Positions 17,308 to 25,700 of a stretch of 64,000 nt of DNA are shown here, one piece after another. The stretch lies in the NCBI RefSeq assembly GCF_035666175.1, contig NZ_CP142016.1:434001-498000 (forward strand), written 5' to 3'. The notes under the pieces were generated by a model. It was not told where the DNA came from, searched no databases, and was given only the letters and a program-made list of their open reading frames with translations. The position numbers and the translations under genes were made by a program. The DNA comes from Riemerella anatipestifer. GTDB taxonomy: Bacteria; Bacteroidota; Bacteroidia; Flavobacteriales; Weeksellaceae. The stretch's first letter is position 1. Each line of letters opens with the position of its first letter.

Positions 17308-17814
17308 ATGCACAAAAGTAACTCTTATCTCAAGCTAAAAAAATACTTCCAGAACCTGGTGGAGCAGTCTAATTTCTTAAACGATTTTTCTGGTTATTTC
17401 AGCCGTGAGCTGCATAATAAAGAGCAAAGTTCTAAAGGTTTAAAATCGCCCTGCTTAGCCCTGTTTGGTTACAGCTTAGGTATAGAAGGAGAAGCAATGG
17501 CATCTACCGCTGTACGAAGAGTGAGCTTTGGTATCCTCTACAACAATGTACCTCCAGATGATTACGAAAAACAGTACGAGCGGATAGACCAAGCCGAAGA
17601 ACTTGCCCTTAGAGTAGTTGCTCGTATCAAGCTAGATAGTAATACAAACGGACACCTGCTCTACAATTCCCTAATTAAAAACTCTGTAGAAGTTAGACCT
17701 ATTGAGCTGGAGGGCGTTGGTATTTTTGGAGCAGAAGTGTCTTTCAATCTAAAGAACCCACAGCATCTTAAAGTGTCCACAGACGATTGGAAAGACCTAG
17801 ATAAAATTTGCTAA
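17308..17814 (+). CDS. Putative phage tail completion / terminator-like protein
   Basis: A 168-residue protein of mixed alpha/beta character starting with MHKSNSYLKLKKYFQNLVEQ. It has a central YERIDQAEELALRVVARIK helix and a C-terminal beta region (VEVRPIELEGVGIFGAEVSFNL), the general layout of small tail-completion proteins that cap the tail tube. Overlap of 14 bp with the preceding (IS-split) gene and position before the tail genes support a structural role. The call is by layout and context, with no diagnostic motif. Confidence 0.45.
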   Translation: MHKSNSYLKLKKYFQNLVEQSNFLNDFSGYFSRELHNKEQSSKGLKSPCLALFGYSLGIEGEAMASTAVRRVSFGILYNNVPPDDYEKQYERIDQAEELALRVVARIKLDSNTNGHLLYNSLIKNSVEVRPIELEGVGIFGAEVSFNLKNPQHLKVSTDDWKDLDKIC

Positions 17815-17819
17815 AAAAA

Positions 17820-17874
17820 TATAACAAAAATGTTATAAAAAACTTGCATATAACAAAAATGTTATATATATTTG
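17820..17874 (+). promoter_or_regulatory. hicAB promoter with two operator palindromes
   Basis: Two identical 18-bp palindromes TATAACA-AAAA-TGTTATA lie at 17820-17837 and 17849-17866, 29 bp apart. TATATTTG (17867-17874) directly follows the second, and the hicA ATG is 4 nt further, so the mRNA is nearly leaderless. The operators are the likely binding sites for HicB autorepression. Confidence 0.75.
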
Positions 17875-17878
17875 CAGT

Positions 17879-18061
17879 ATGAAATCAAGTTCATTAATCA
17901 AGATGATTGAAGCAGATGGTTGGTATCTTGTAAGAGTTAAAGGTAGTCATCATCACTTCAAACATCCAGTCAAAAAAGGATTAGTTACGATTCCGCATCC
18001 TGAAAAGGATACACCAATCAAAACTGTAAAATCCATTTTGAAACAGGCAGGGCTTAAATAG
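17879..18061 (+). CDS. hicA: HicA-family mRNA interferase toxin
   Basis: A 60-residue protein with the HicA double-stranded-RNA-binding-like fold signature: IKMIEADGWYLVRVKGSHHHF with the catalytic histidine in GSHHHF (about residue 25), then VTIPHPEKDTPIKTVKSILKQAGL. HicA cleaves mRNA and is neutralised by HicB. The gene order toxin-antitoxin is the usual one for hicAB. It sits between tail genes of the prophage as a moron-like module with its own promoter. Confidence 0.88.
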   Translation: MKSSSLIKMIEADGWYLVRVKGSHHHFKHPVKKGLVTIPHPEKDTPIKTVKSILKQAGLK

Positions 18062-18100
18062 CCCTCCTGTTAATGAACTTAATTATAACATTAAATTATT

Positions 18101-18505
18101 ATGGCTAAAGAAATTATTGTTTTTGTAGAAAAACACGAAGATGGCTACTGGGGAACTTCTCAAAATTACGAAGGGGTTGTCAGTTCTTTTGGGTCTTCTT
18201 TTGAAGAATTAAAAGCTAATTTTGAAGAGGCTTTTGCTGATAATTTAGAATTAGCTAAAGAACTTGGAGAAGACTATGCAGATAATTATTCAGATATAGT
18301 ATTTCTTTATCAGATGGACTTATCTTCTATGTTTAACCTTGTTAAGGAGATTAAAATTTCTGCTATTGCTAAAAAAGCAGGGATAAATGAGTCTTTAGCA
18401 AGACAATACAAAACAGGTTTAGCAGCCGCATCTGTAGAGCAAGCTATGAAAATTCAAAATGCCATTCATAGCTTAGGGCAAGAGCTATTATCTATAAGAA
18501 TATAA
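18101..18505 (+). CDS. hicB: HicB-family antitoxin
   Basis: A 134-residue antitoxin. The N-terminal partial RNase H-like domain (IIVFVEKHEDGYWGTSQNYEGVVSSFGSS, residues 4-32) is typical of HicB. The C-terminal part holds a helix-turn-helix (ISAIAKKAGINESLARQYKTGLAAAS, about 94-119), consistent with binding to the two operator palindromes upstream of hicA. It begins 39 bp after hicA and is followed by a terminator. Confidence 0.85.
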   Translation: MAKEIIVFVEKHEDGYWGTSQNYEGVVSSFGSSFEELKANFEEAFADNLELAKELGEDYADNYSDIVFLYQMDLSSMFNLVKEIKISAIAKKAGINESLARQYKTGLAAASVEQAMKIQNAIHSLGQELLSIRI

Positions 18506-18545
18506 AAGATACTTGATTTCAGATAAATGGCTATACAGCCGTTTC

Positions 18546-18570
18546 CCCCACCATTTTGGTGGGGTTTTTA
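18546..18570 (+). terminator. Rho-independent terminator
   Basis: CCCCACCA / TGGTGGGG stem with 3-nt loop and T run after hicB. Confidence 0.85.
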
Positions 18571-18611
18571 TTTTTTCTTTATCTTTACCACGAGGAAAAA
18601 ATAAATTGTTT

Positions 18612-19520
18612 ATGAACTTTATTTCTATTGACTTTGAGACTGCTAATACTCATCGCTACAGTCCGTGTTCTCTAGGATTATGCATTGTGAAAGACTCTTA
18701 TATCATTGACAGAAAGGAATGGTTAATACAACCTCCAAGAAACCATTATAACCCTCGGAATATTGAAATACACGGAATAACGCCAGAAATGACAGCTAAC
18801 CAACCAGAATTTCATGAGCTTTGGCAAGAGATTAAACCATACATTCACAACCAAACAATATTAGCTCATAATGGGAATAATATTGATAAGAATATACTTC
18901 CAAAAACGCTAGAGTATTACGATATTCCATATTCTGAAGACGACTTTTTGATAGTAGATACCTTACAACTCTCCAAGCGATTATTCCACAATTTGAAAAG
19001 CTACACACTAAAAGACATTTGCGATTTTCTTTCTATTCCTTTTGATGAAACACACTATCATAATTCTCTATATGATGCCACAAAAACTGCTGAGTTAGGA
19101 ATAAAGCTAAACAAATATTTTGCGTTATTGCCTGATTTTTCTATTGATTATAATTTTTCGAAAACAAAAATCAAAGCTAAGCCTACAAAAAATATACTCC
19201 TTTCTGATATTATTGCAAATAAGGAAGTAAGGTCCATTTCATCAGAATTGATAAACCCAAAAACTGATATAGAAGATACCTCCCATTTCTTCTACTCTAA
19301 AAAAGTAGTGATCACAGGAACTTTTGAAAGGTTTCCACTTAGAGATGAGCTGGCGAAATTGCTTTATGATGTAGGAGCAGATATCAATCGTGGTATTTCT
19401 AGCAAGACAGACTATGTCATTGTTGGTGCAAATGCAGGATGGAAAAAACTTGAACAAATAGAAAAATTAGGTATTGAAATCATTGATGAAAATAAATTTA
19501 TAGAACTATTTAATTTGTAA
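18612..19520 (+). CDS. DEDDh 3'-5' exonuclease with C-terminal BRCT domain
   Basis: A 302-residue protein. The ATG at 18612 is used, since upstream in-frame codons overlap the terminator. The exonuclease domain (residues 1-175) shows the DnaQ-type signature: FISIDFETAN (Asp-Glu), ILAHNGNNIDKNIL (Asp) and HNSLYDATKTAEL (His-Asp). Residues about 225-302 form a BRCT domain (KKVVITGTFERFPLRDELA, TDYVIVGANAGWKKLE). Such proteins resemble the epsilon subunit and may act in DNA repair or phage DNA processing. It has its own transcription unit and is not clearly a virion gene. Confidence 0.85.
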   Translation: MNFISIDFETANTHRYSPCSLGLCIVKDSYIIDRKEWLIQPPRNHYNPRNIEIHGITPEMTANQPEFHELWQEIKPYIHNQTILAHNGNNIDKNILPKTLEYYDIPYSEDDFLIVDTLQLSKRLFHNLKSYTLKDICDFLSIPFDETHYHNSLYDATKTAELGIKLNKYFALLPDFSIDYNFSKTKIKAKPTKNILLSDIIANKEVRSISSELINPKTDIEDTSHFFYSKKVVITGTFERFPLRDELAKLLYDVGADINRGISSKTDYVIVGANAGWKKLEQIEKLGIEIIDENKFIELFNL

Positions 19521-19522
19521 TT

Positions 19523-19782
19523 ATGGCTAAAAGAGTAAACTTTCCAAAACCTCTATATTTATCTCCAGAAGTGATAAATCTATTTATTAAAAACCCGTTG
19601 TGCATTATGAAATGAAAAAAACAAGAGTTGTTTATTAGACTGAAAATCAGTATATTGTTTTTGCTATAAAACGATATAAATGAACAACTCTTGTTTTTTT
19701 CATTTCATAATGCACAACGGGTTTTAATAATGAGCTTTTACTAAACTTAATGCAACAAGTACCTGAAAACAAACTATTTTAA
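19523..19782 (+). pseudogene. Short ORF interrupted by the mini-ISRa1
   Basis: ATG at 19523 opens MAKRVNFPKPLYLSPEVINLF and runs into the 130-bp fold-back element. A frame resuming after it reads NELLLNLMQQVPENKLF and stops at 19782. Joined, they would give a protein of about 40 residues. The gene starts 2 bp after the exonuclease stop and could be a small co-transcribed protein. The joint is not exact because no direct target repeat is visible. Confidence 0.4.
19593..19722. mobile_element. 130-bp fold-back derivative of ISRa1 (two inverted left ends, no transposase)
   Basis: The first 96 bp equal the ISRa1 left end through the transposase ATGAACAAC. The sequence then switches to the reverse complement of the same left end (TCTTG...ACGGGT, 34 bp). 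Both termini are therefore ACCCG-type left ends in inverted orientation. The switch point lies at an AACAAC motif shared by both strands of the left end. It is non-autonomous but carries two potential transposase binding ends. Confidence 0.85.
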
Positions 19783-19825
19783 AATATTTCTAATAAAATA
19801 TTTTTATAGTATTAAATTATTTTTA

Positions 19826-19989
19826 TACATTTGCAGTGCAACATTAAACAATCAGATTAATCTGAATTACTTTTTTCGTACATAAATTACGCCTCGTGCG
19901 TGTAGGTTTTCAATCTTCTGATTGTTTGGTGTTGCAGCCCCTACACAATCGGGGTGTTTCTTTTGAAACATTTTTAAAATAGATATAAA
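19826..19989 (+). promoter_or_regulatory. Structured 5' leader with helix, pseudoknot and alternative start-codon pairing
   Basis: TACATTTG (19826-19833) is an exact -7 element. The RNA after it holds a 20-bp helix (19837-19856 with 19917-19936, two G-U pairs). The helix loop segment GTGTAGG (19900-19906) pairs with CCTACAC (19940-19946), giving a pseudoknot. The 3' arm 19923-19936 can instead pair with 19991-20004, 14 contiguous pairs that include the last two bases of the start codon of the next gene. A weak CCCC/GGGG hairpin lies between. This is the architecture of a translational switch. The stretch 19783-19825 is AT-rich with nothing else visible. Confidence 0.5.
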
Positions 19990-20271
19990 ATGCAACATCA
20001 AACAAAAACCGCTAAAAACAGAAGATGGAGTAAGTTTTTAGCAAAACGCAGACTAGAAAAAACACAGTTTTTCATCAAGCAATTTCCAAAAAATTTTGAT
20101 TTTATCAAGGAGAACAAAGGTTGCCTAAACGCAGAGCGATTGGAGACGGGGGCCTATAAAGTAACCTTTCAATCCAAAGCAACCAACCGCACCGCTTTTG
20201 CCTATGGTAGCTCTTTTGAGCAAGCCTATTACAATATGATAAGAATATTTAATCTAAAATATTCTTTGTAA
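19990..20271 (+). CDS. Small phage protein, unknown function, behind structured leader
   Basis: A 93-residue basic protein. The N-terminus (residues 1-35) is rich in Lys, Arg and Gln. The remainder (RLETGAYKVTFQSKATNRTAFA) appears to form a small beta domain with a final helix. The first 15 bases of the gene repeat the 5' arm of the upstream helix, so its translation start may be masked by that leader. It lies 1 bp before the next gene and heads a compact unit of four small phage genes. Confidence 0.55.
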   Translation: MQHQTKTAKNRRWSKFLAKRRLEKTQFFIKQFPKNFDFIKENKGCLNAERLETGAYKVTFQSKATNRTAFAYGSSFEQAYYNMIRIFNLKYSL

Positions 20272-20272
20272 T

Positions 20273-20614
20273 ATGGAAACTTTCGGACACGAACTCGCCA
20301 TGCAGCTCATGGCGATGTTTGAACGCTCTAAGAGTGATAAAAGATACATCAGCCGTATTTTAGATGCCAAGAACCAAATTTTAGATGGTGGTCCTGTATT
20401 TGAAAAAGACACGGAAATCATCTCCAGATGGTTAGACGATGTTATAAAAATTACCCAAATATGTATCACGAATTCACAAGAATTTGGTAAATTTATATTT
20501 CTACAAACAAATGACGATGTATATATAAATAGTGAAGAAAGTCTTGAGCTATCAGCACAGGAGATAAAAGTTAAAAAACTCATTTCTGAAGCAGAAAAAA
20601 TCTCTAAAAAGTAA
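20273..20614 (+). CDS. Small phage protein, unknown function
   Basis: A 113-residue mainly helical protein (METFGHELAMQLMAMFERSKS start). It is separated by 1 bp from the preceding gene and 6 bp from the next. There is no transmembrane segment or recognisable motif. Confidence 0.55.
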   Translation: METFGHELAMQLMAMFERSKSDKRYISRILDAKNQILDGGPVFEKDTEIISRWLDDVIKITQICITNSQEFGKFIFLQTNDDVYINSEESLELSAQEIKVKKLISEAEKISKK

Positions 20615-20620
20615 AAAGCT

Positions 20621-20932
20621 ATGGAAGATTATAAAGAAATCATGAAAGAGCTTTTGCTCCGATTTTATTCGCCTATAGGTGTTGGTGGAGGCAATAAAAT
20701 ACATAAAAGCACACAAGAGTTGCTTTCTATGTTTAGAGGGGTTATACCCTCAACGCCTATTACAGAACACGATGTATTTGAGGTAATGAAAGATTGCTCA
20801 TTTGAAATAGAGCATAAAATATTAACTCAAGAAGTCTGCATCTACGAAGGTGATGAGGAAAAGGGAATTCCAGCAGAATATGACAAAGTAGAAGTAGGCA
20901 GGGTACTCCTTTGGGTACTCTATGAAGTATAA
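20621..20932 (+). CDS. Small phage protein, unknown function
   Basis: A 103-residue acidic protein with a Gly-rich turn (PIGVGGGNKIHKST, about residues 18-31) and an acidic loop (YEGDEEKGIPAEYDK). It is last of the 19990-20932 unit and followed by a strong terminator. No family recognised. Confidence 0.55.
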   Translation: MEDYKEIMKELLLRFYSPIGVGGGNKIHKSTQELLSMFRGVIPSTPITEHDVFEVMKDCSFEIEHKILTQEVCIYEGDEEKGIPAEYDKVEVGRVLLWVLYEV

Positions 20933-20937
20933 AACAC

Positions 20938-20970
20938 CAGGTGTCCTTTCTTGCGAGGGACACCTGTTTT
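20938..20970 (+). terminator. Rho-independent terminator
   Basis: CAGGTGTCC / GGACACCTG stem followed by TTTT. The T run merges into TATTTTTG, which is the -7 element of the next gene. Confidence 0.85.
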
Positions 20971-20981
20971 ATTTTTGGGTT

Positions 20982-21449
20982 ATGGAATATAGAGAAGAAT
21001 TACAAATTGCAAAGAAAGCTGAACAAATGCTTACATCTGCCCTACGCAATAGGACTAAATCGTTCAAGGAACACTACAATAGAAAGGAAGATGCCGCATC
21101 CTTAAAAGATGCCGAAGCTAAGGCTAAAATAAAACGCTACGGTAAATTTAAAGATGGTAACCAAAAGATTTTTATGCGTTCCTTAGCGATAAAAATGGCT
21201 AAGCACGGTTTCGCACAACATTATGGCGTGGATACCGTAAGGCAAGGAGCAGAGAGAAAGCGAACCAAGCCCAATAATATATCCTACTTTTATAAAGAAC
21301 ATAATTTCAAAATGGAAGCTAGACCGTTTATAGACACTGCAATTGAGGATAGTGGTGTAATTCCGTTCGTGATGGAAAATGTTTCAAAACTACGAGCTCA
21401 GAGATTTGCAGAAGAACTTATTTTTCCTTTAAAACAATTTTCAAAGTAG
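20982..21449 (+). CDS. Putative phage morphogenesis / tail completion protein
   Basis: A 155-residue basic protein. The ATG at 20982 is chosen because it follows TATTTTTG by 4 nt and avoids the terminator. The N-terminal 70 residues are helical and rich in Lys and Glu. The C-terminal half includes KMEARPFIDTAIEDSGVIP, reminiscent of the end of HK97-gp10-like and virion-morphogenesis proteins, where ARPF is common. It lies just before the tape measure region, the expected place for a tail completion protein. Confidence 0.5.
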   Translation: MEYREELQIAKKAEQMLTSALRNRTKSFKEHYNRKEDAASLKDAEAKAKIKRYGKFKDGNQKIFMRSLAIKMAKHGFAQHYGVDTVRQGAERKRTKPNNISYFYKEHNFKMEARPFIDTAIEDSGVIPFVMENVSKLRAQRFAEELIFPLKQFSK

Positions 21450-21491
21450 TTTAAATTTAATTATATTTGACTTATGAAATTACTATCTACT

Positions 21492-22471
21492 ACCCGTTGT
21501 GCATTATGAAATGAAAAAAACAAGAGTTGTTTATTAGACTGAAAATAAGTATATTGTTTTTGCTATAAAACGATATAAATGAACAACTTAGAGCAAATAT
21601 ATGAAAGAATTTTGGAAGTTTTAGGACTTTTTTCAGAAAATCAACTGATTAGTTATCAGAGAAGAACACCTAAAATGAGCGATTTAGAAGTCATAAGTCT
21701 TAATATTACTGCTGAATACTTGAGTATTGATAGCGAATTACAGTTATTTAGAAAATTGCCAAACTCTCTGATAAACAAAATTGAAAGAAGTGTTTACAAT
21801 AAGCGAAAACGAAGACTATCCCTACAAACAGAGCAAATTAGACAGCGTATTTCGATGGAGTTCAATGAGTTTGAAGATATTTTTATCGTTGATAGCATGC
21901 CAATGAAAGTTTGTGAAAACGCTCGTTCTACTCGTTCAAAAATTTGTAAAGAGCAATCCTATTCTTCACCAACATATGGTTATTGTGCTTCACAGAAATT
22001 ATATTTCTATGGCTATAAACTACACGCAGTATGTTCTTTAAATGGTGTGATTAAGAATTTTGATATAAGCCCTGCATCCGTTCACGACATCCACTATTTA
22101 AAAGATATTGGTGAGCAAATGCGAAACTGTACTTTAATTGGAGATAGAGGCTATTTATCAGCAAAAGTTCAAATAGATTTATTTAACTATGCTAATATTA
22201 AATTAGATACACCAATGAGAAGTAATCAGAAAGATTATATTCCTCAATTTTCATTGTACAAGAAAAAGCGAAAACGAATTGAGACATTTTTCTCTCAACT
22301 TTGCGACCAATTTATGATTAAAAGAAACTATGCTAAAACTTTTGAAGGCTTTAAAACAAGGATAATCAGTAAAATAACCGCCACAACGGTTATTCAATAT
22401 ATCAATAAATTTATCTTCCAAAGAAAATTAAATCATCTAAAAATCAGTATTATTTAAAATGCACAACGAGT
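21492..22471 (+). mobile_element. ISRa1 copy (IS982 family), rightward
   Basis: A complete 980-bp copy, ACCCG to CGAGT, flanked by the 8-bp duplication tatctact (21484-21491 and 22472-22479). Confidence 0.96.
21579..22457 (+). CDS. IS982-family transposase
   Basis: 292 residues, full length. Variants: LEQ, LFRKL, DIG, RNY, and Ala-to-Thr in KITATTVIQ near the C-terminus. Confidence 0.92.
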   Translation: MNNLEQIYERILEVLGLFSENQLISYQRRTPKMSDLEVISLNITAEYLSIDSELQLFRKLPNSLINKIERSVYNKRKRRLSLQTEQIRQRISMEFNEFEDIFIVDSMPMKVCENARSTRSKICKEQSYSSPTYGYCASQKLYFYGYKLHAVCSLNGVIKNFDISPASVHDIHYLKDIGEQMRNCTLIGDRGYLSAKVQIDLFNYANIKLDTPMRSNQKDYIPQFSLYKKKRKRIETFFSQLCDQFMIKRNYAKTFEGFKTRIISKITATTVIQYINKFIFQRKLNHLKISII

Positions 22472-22741
22472 TATCTACTATCATTATTCTCATCTTCGTA
22501 TTAGGTATATGTATATTTTACATTTTTCCTATTGTTAGCCTAATTAAAGGTGGTCCTCTTGGTGATAGTCTTCTTATCATCATTATTTTAATTGGGCTTT
22601 ACATCATAACAAAGGCTCTGCGAAAACGCTAATGAAAATATTTTTTAGATTTTCTTTCGGTTATAGCTTATTGCTGTAACCGTTTTTTTATGTCCTTTAT
22701 TTTCCTGTAGCTACATTCCATTTTTGTAAAAAAAAATTAGA

Positions 22742-25700
22742 ATGGCTAAGGAAATATCCAGCACTATTGTTTTAAAGGTAAATGGTAAAGAGGTTGATAA
22801 TTCTTTTAATGGACTTCGTTCTACCGTTTCCAAGTTTGAGCGTGAACTTAAAAAACTCACTCCTGGTACAAAAGAATTTATACAAAAAGCCGCTGAGCTG
22901 AAAGAAGCTCGTGCCGAATTTGAAAAAGTCAAAAATGAAATAACGGCGGTTAATAATAAACTTTCTCACGGCTCTGGAGTTCTTGGCTTCTTCAGAAAAA
23001 ACATTTTAGAAGTAGGAACTACCTTTAGGCAGGTATTCACAGCCAATATTGCAGCTAACTTCTTTGACAACATTATAAGTAAATCCAAATACACAGTAGA
23101 TGAACTACTAAATATAGCCGATGCAATGTCTGATGTTCAGAAAACTACAGGCATGGCTCTGGGAGAGGTAAAGCAGCTTTGGGACGAATTTGATAAAATG
23201 GATACCAGAACCTCAAAGCTCGACCGCCTGAAAATTGCTGAAGTAGGTGGGCGTTTAGGTGTCCCAAAAGAAGAAATGGCTTCTTTTGTACAAGAAATAG
23301 ACAAAGCCTATGTTGCTCTTGGAGATAGTTTCCAGGAAGGTTTGGAGAATGTAGTAGATTCTTTAGGTAAAATAAAAGGATTATTCAACGAAACCAAAGG
23401 CAAATCTTATGCAGAAGCCATCAATGAGGTAGGCTCTGCTCTTAACGAGTTAGCTGCTAATGGTACAGCAAGTGAGGGGAATATCTCAGACTTTGCTTTA
23501 AGAGTTGGGGCTTTACCAGATGCAATAAAACCCTCTATTGATAAAGTTCTAGGTTTAGGTGCTGGGTTTGAAGAAGCTGGCATTGATGCACAAATAGCAT
23601 CATCTGGGTTTACCAACTTTATGAAAGTAGCTGGAGAAGGACTTTCTAACTTCGCTTATTCTATGAATATGAGTGTAGCTGAAGCTCAAAAGCTATTCAA
23701 CGAGAAACCAGAAGAATTCTTTTTAAGGTTTGCTGAAGGAATGAAAGGACTTCTTGGCGATGAGACCATTAAAATATTTGAGAGCCTTAAACTTAACTCT
23801 TTAGAAGTACAAAAAGCAGTAGGAGCTGCTGCCAACCGAACTGATGAATTCAGAGAAGCCATGAAGCGTTCTAGCTCTGCTATGGCAGAGGCGACCTCCT
23901 TAAGTGCAGAGTTTAACACTAAAAACAACAACGCTCCTGCCATTATAGAAAAACTAAAAAATGCTTGGAATGATATGTTCTCAAGTACTAATATTCTAAA
24001 CAAATTTGAATGGTTAATAGAATTAATAGGTTGGGTAACTGGTGTAACAAAGGAGGCAGGAGATGGAGTATTAGCATTTAAACAAAGAATGGAGTTTTTG
24101 TTTAACATCATTAAGGTAGTGGGAACTGCCATAGTGGGATATAATGCTAGTATTCTTATAGCTTCTGCATCTACAGGAAGTTTGACTAAAGCTACTTGGC
24201 TCAATATTGTTGCAGATAAAGCCAAAGTAGCCTCTATGGCACTACTAAGAGTAGGATATTTGCTTTATAACATGGCTTTAGCTCTAGTAACATTAAATAT
24301 AAATAGAGCTAGGGAAGCCATGATGATATTTAATATTACCGCTAAAGCAAGCCCGTTAGGAGTATTAATTACATTAGTTACCACCGCTTATATGGCTTAT
24401 AAAGCCTTTTCTAAAGAAGTAGATAATACTACTAAAAAACAAAAACTACTCAATAGTGTAACCGAAGAAACTAACAAAAATATCATTTCTCAAAAAAATG
24501 AGTTAGATAGTTTGCTAAAAATAGCTAAAGATGAAACTATAGCCAAAGAGAGACGACTTTCTGCTATAAAAAAACTAAATGAAATATCTCCAGAGTATTT
24601 AGGAAATCTGACTCTAGAAAACATTAATACTAAAGCTGCAACAGAAGCCATTAACAAATATACTAATGCCCTTTATAGAAATGCTAGAGCAAAAGTATTA
24701 AAGAAGAAAATGGACGAAAAAATGGAGCAAATAGAAGATATGAGAAATGCTCCTGTTGCTGAAACCGCAGGTAAAGACTGGTTGTGGAAATTAACTGGAG
24801 GTGTTATGAAATTAACTTCTTACGAGGCTCAAAATTTAGATCCAAATATGTTTAAACAAATGGAAATTTGGAAAGCAAAAGGAGGTGATAAATATGCCAA
24901 AGAGATGATGAAAAGTTATGGTTCTTATTATGATAAGGCTCTGAAAAATATTCAAAAAGTAAATGATGATTTTAATGTTCTAGCAAATGAATATACAGAG
25001 CTGATGAAACAAGATATCGTCAATGACTTTGGCGGTGGAAATAATGGTAACCAAATAGTTCCTGATGCTCCTAAAAGAACTAAAAATAGACCTGCAAAAA
25101 ATACTGAAGCTGATAAATTAAAAGAAGCTAAGAAAGACTTAGAAGATTCACAAAAAGCCTACTCCGATGCCTATAATAAGCTGTTGGAAATGGACTCGGA
25201 CTATTATTTAGAAAGACAAAAACTCGCAGAAAAAAGCCTAGAGGCAGAATTAGCTATTCTAGATGCAGAACGCTCTAAGGAACTTAACAGCCAAAGGAAA
25301 TACCAAGACGATATTCTAAAAACCATAGAGGATTTAGAAGAAAAGAAGAAAAACGCAAAATCTCCAGAAGCTGCTAAAAATTACGAAAAGGCTTTAGAAA
25401 AAGAGCGGAGCTTACTTGCTCTGCACGATAAAATCGTAGAAACTTCGGAAGAAGCCCACGGTCATAAAGTCAGCGAGATAAAGGAGAAATGGATCACTAA
25501 GAGGCTTTCTGATTTTTTTGAGTCCGAAAGGCTTCGGATAGATAAAGAGAGAGCTTCAGATGACGAAGCTATCCAAAAAATCTCAACTATGGAAGAGGCA
25601 AAATTGGCTCTTTCAAAAATGACTCATCTAAAACTTACCCAACAAGAACTTCTACAAATCAAAACTTTAGAAGATGCTAAGAAAGCTCTTCGGGAAGATG

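Larger units (their letters stand above)
15579..17321 (+). pseudogene. Phage gene split by ISRa1 (251 aa when rejoined)
   Basis: The ATG at 15579 opens a frame of 41 codons (MKVVVPSSWSELSDFQQ start) that runs into a leftward ISRa1. The frame resumes at 16689 and runs to 17321. Removing the IS and one copy of the 7-8 bp target duplication (taatccaa) joins the halves in frame to 251 residues. The downstream part is helical and basic with no known motif. It overlaps the next gene by 14 bp, which argues that both belong to a tail-morphogenesis unit. The interruption probably inactivates it. Confidence 0.75.
21474..22632 (+). pseudogene. 56-residue membrane protein gene split by ISRa1
   Basis: TATATTTG (21462-21469) is followed 4 nt later by ATG at 21474. 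After six codons the gene is interrupted by ISRa1. Removing the IS and one 8-bp duplicate restores a 56-codon frame ending at 22632. The product has two hydrophobic segments (IIILIFVLGICIFYIF and LLIIIILIGLYII) and a basic end (KALRKR), so it is a small double-spanning membrane protein. It precedes the tape measure gene. Confidence 0.7.

Noticed and set aside
19837-19936. Retron-like non-coding RNA (long terminal helix)
   Set aside because: No reverse transcriptase gene lies nearby, and the alternative pairing with the next start codon explains the arms better.
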